From Rhizoctonia solani (lineage: Eukaryota > Basidiomycota > Agaricomycetes > Cantharellales > Ceratobasidiaceae), in contig NC_057380.1 of assembly GCF_016906535.1 (NCBI RefSeq), positions 744,001 through 808,000 on the forward strand: a DNA stretch of 64,000 nt, given 5' to 3'. A program made the position numbers and the translations under genes. Below the pieces are notes generated by a model. That model was not told the DNA's origin and made no database searches. It saw only the letters and a program-made list of their open reading frames with translations. Shown here in pieces: positions 61,801-64,000 of the stretch (its first letter is position 1; the number at the start of each line of letters is the position of its first letter).

Positions 61801-62339
61801 AATGACAGCCCTACCTTGCAGAACTCTTCGCTGATGGTAGATTTTATTTCTGAAGAGGTATATCTCCCCCTCCTCTATCTTTTGACAGGCATTATCCATA
61901 TTAGCCATATGCATGCGCGTGTTGGTCCACCTCAAGGTGTTCATCCGTATGGTTTCACACGTCCTCTTACATTTGGCTGATTGTCAAACTGGTGTGTTAC
62001 AAGATGCCTCTCCCCTATCATGAAGCAGCGATAAGGAATAGTATCCTCAGCCAACCATTTCGGAGGTCGTAGCATGGCCATATTCATCTTTCCTTAGCCA
62101 CCCGAAGCCAATAACCTAATTATCCTTTTCAAGACTGGCCCAAAGACCGAGCAAGCAGTCTGGATGCACACACCACCGGCCTCAAGGACAGGTTCATATC
62201 ACGCGTTATTGTTGATATAACTCAACCTCCATTCTAACCGGTCACTTAGCCCAATGCCTATGCTACATTATCCCGTAGCTCATATGCGAATACAATAGGA
62301 GTTTTGCAACGAAGTCTGTGAAGACGCAAAACAGCGACT
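61801..62339. other. Intergenic, nothing recognised
   Basis: Spacer between repeats A and B. No gene-like frame with motifs. Confidence 0.35.
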
Positions 62340-62630
62340 TAGCCGAAGCATGTAGCGAGTCACGTGACTGGCGCTTCATGCTGTGTCGACTTGCGTCCGG
62401 CCCCCTCCACCATCCGGCCTCGTACACACCGGGTGGTGCGGCATGGATCTGCGTGTATTTTTTATCCCCATCCACCTTCCACAAAGGTCATGACGGCTGG
62501 TTTGGGCCGCCCACCCACGAATCAGACTCGCGGTCGGGCGCCCCCGGTCCACCCTCGCTGCTTCGCAGCCACGGGGGTTCTCCAACCTCCACCGGTCTGG
62601 GTATCATGGCCGACGCGGACCAGCGGGAAG
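62340..62630 (+). repeat. Dispersed repeat B, copy 2
   Basis: Counterpart of 55030-55310, with TCACGTGA at 62360-62367 and CACCGGTCTGGGTATCAT near the end. It is more GC-rich and better preserved than the first copy. Confidence 0.7.
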
Positions 62631-62708
62631 AGGGTAAGTTCCACTTATTAAAACGATAACCCCCAAAAGTGGGGATTCTCTGGGTGTAAAGAATCATGCA
62701 TCGTATGT

Positions 62709-62860
62709 GCAGTGCTGGCAAAATCCGACCAGCAATTTCATGAACCCGCATGCCAAACCCATCACTGTGTCATCGAGCTGTGGATCCTGCGTTTTTGGGT
62801 ACATATTATTCACAAAGTCTGGACTTCATGCAGACTTTCTGTACTTTCGGGATTCACCAT
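62709..62860 (+). repeat. Dispersed repeat D, copy 2
   Basis: Counterpart of 59395-59525, following repeat B directly. At the 59-kb copy, repeat D instead follows repeat C. Confidence 0.6.
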
Positions 62861-64000
62861 GTGTATATATCAGCTCGTCAATCCCTACATTCAAGCCATG
62901 CCAAATTAATAAGATGAAGGACGGTACACTTTGACAGCATTGAAGAGCTGACGGACTCAAAAAAATGCAATAAGAAAGCAGGGAAGATACCAACTTATCA
63001 AGAGGAGAGACACGCCGAGCCGTTCAAAAGTCTCATAGAATCGTCGACGCAATATTAATCAGCCGGACATTTTTCCTCAGCGTGATACCATGCAAGCGTC
63101 CCCCGAGCCAAGACTCATTCGAGGACAAAATTGATAGACTGACCATATTTCTACCACGAATTGAGCAGGTGGAGGTTGTACAAGCTCCGCGTGAATTACT
63201 ATTATCCTAAGGATCCGTCACAAAACTGGGGAGAATTTAAGGAGCAAGGTGACCAGTGTGACTTGACTAGCGTGACATCATTGTTAAGTGTACACGTAAG
63301 CATTGCTCCCGATCAATCAGTTGGTTTGTAAATACCCGAGTCAGCTAGTCCGCTCGGCAAGCGGAGTGCCGACGACACCTCTCGCGTAACGCGCATACCC
63401 TCTTTTTCGATGGAACACATGAATAATAAAAATAAAAATTGCTACACTAAGTGTTTAGACAAATTGAATGACCCAGTGGTTTGTTGGATGTCGAGATCCT
63501 AAGCCGCGACCGAGCGATACCATTAGGCCTGGTTTATCTTTTGCATACCCTATTTTAGGCTAGTTGTTTCACCATGCATTTTTGTGTAATCGAATTAAAA
63601 TACTATATGTTATAGTTACAATCGCAAGCTACCATCACCCTGGTTTTGCTATCTCTAAGTTATGGCTATGACCAGCCCAATTGGAGCGACGAGTGAAATG
63701 TTACTGTTTGTAACCCCGCCGTTTCGTCGGCCCATCTTTAGCCACCCGGTCGAGTGATGGACCTAGAAATCAGAAATGACCATTTGTGATTTGACCGCGT
63801 CAGTTCTGTAGTTTTCCAAGGGGGAATAGAAGATGAAGTCTCGCGGCTATTGTAAACGTGAGTACGTAGTTTGAGCATTAGTGCGGCAAGTGGTCCTTGA
63901 CGGTTCGTTATATATAAGGGGCAACTAAGCGGCGAAGTAATAATAACAAGCCCCAGTGACCGAAATATCTAGTTGCTATGAACACCGACTCTACATACCT
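62861..64000. other. Intergenic to right edge
   Basis: No frame with motifs, no RNA gene and no strong repeat seen on either strand. Confidence 0.4.

Overview
This window comes from a filamentous basidiomycete, most likely an Agaricomycete of the Rhizoctonia/Ceratobasidiaceae type (inferred from gene families and style). Genes are split by many 41-70 base GT-AG introns with CTRAY-like branch sites. Two genes have whole models in which every exon joins in frame over a long distance: VPS11 (12 exons, 1060 codons) and a P450 (13 exons, 524 codons).

Layout. 1-2040 (-): broken peptidase S41 gene running off the left edge. 2621-6360 (+): intact VPS11. 9024-9596 (-): small unknown protein. 10962-12213 (-): decayed histidine-phosphatase copy. 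12722-15363 (+): TBC1D22/Gyp1-type Rab-GAP with two frame breaks. 15698-17048 (+): intact histidine phosphatase. Then comes a cytochrome P450 neighbourhood: two genes on + (18034-20332, 23608-25901) and two on - (32169-34499, 37187-39509), pointing inward at a central island of ETF-alpha (-), an intron-containing tRNA-Ala(UGC), a 3-hydroxyacyl-CoA dehydratase (-) and an Ap4A phosphorylase-like gene (+). A fifth P450 survives as two relic exons near 35.4 kb. 40773-42165 (-) is an intact low-complexity protein. 42817-47651 (-) is RRP12. 50501-53000 and 55734-58123 (both -) are tandem DyP-type peroxidase paralogues. 60369-61026 (+) is GOT1.

The remaining third is intergenic and repeat-bearing: foldback elements (one 168 bp with 8-base target duplications), several two-copy dispersed repeats between 36 and 63 kb, and a poly(A)-type insertion with 15-base flanking duplications at 61.6 kb.

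How the genes relate. VPS11, the Gyp1-like GAP and GOT1 all serve membrane traffic. The P450s, ETF-alpha and dehydratase are lipid/redox enzymes, but nothing here proves a joint pathway. The most distinctive direct observation is that all four P450s carry the same two micro-exons: 14 nt for the I-helix motif and 15 nt before the heme-region exon. A second pattern is recurrent one-base frame breaks, mostly apparent losses, in eight or more genes while VPS11 and several others are clean. That needs read-level checking, because it could be decay or residual assembly error. No clear new biological system was found.
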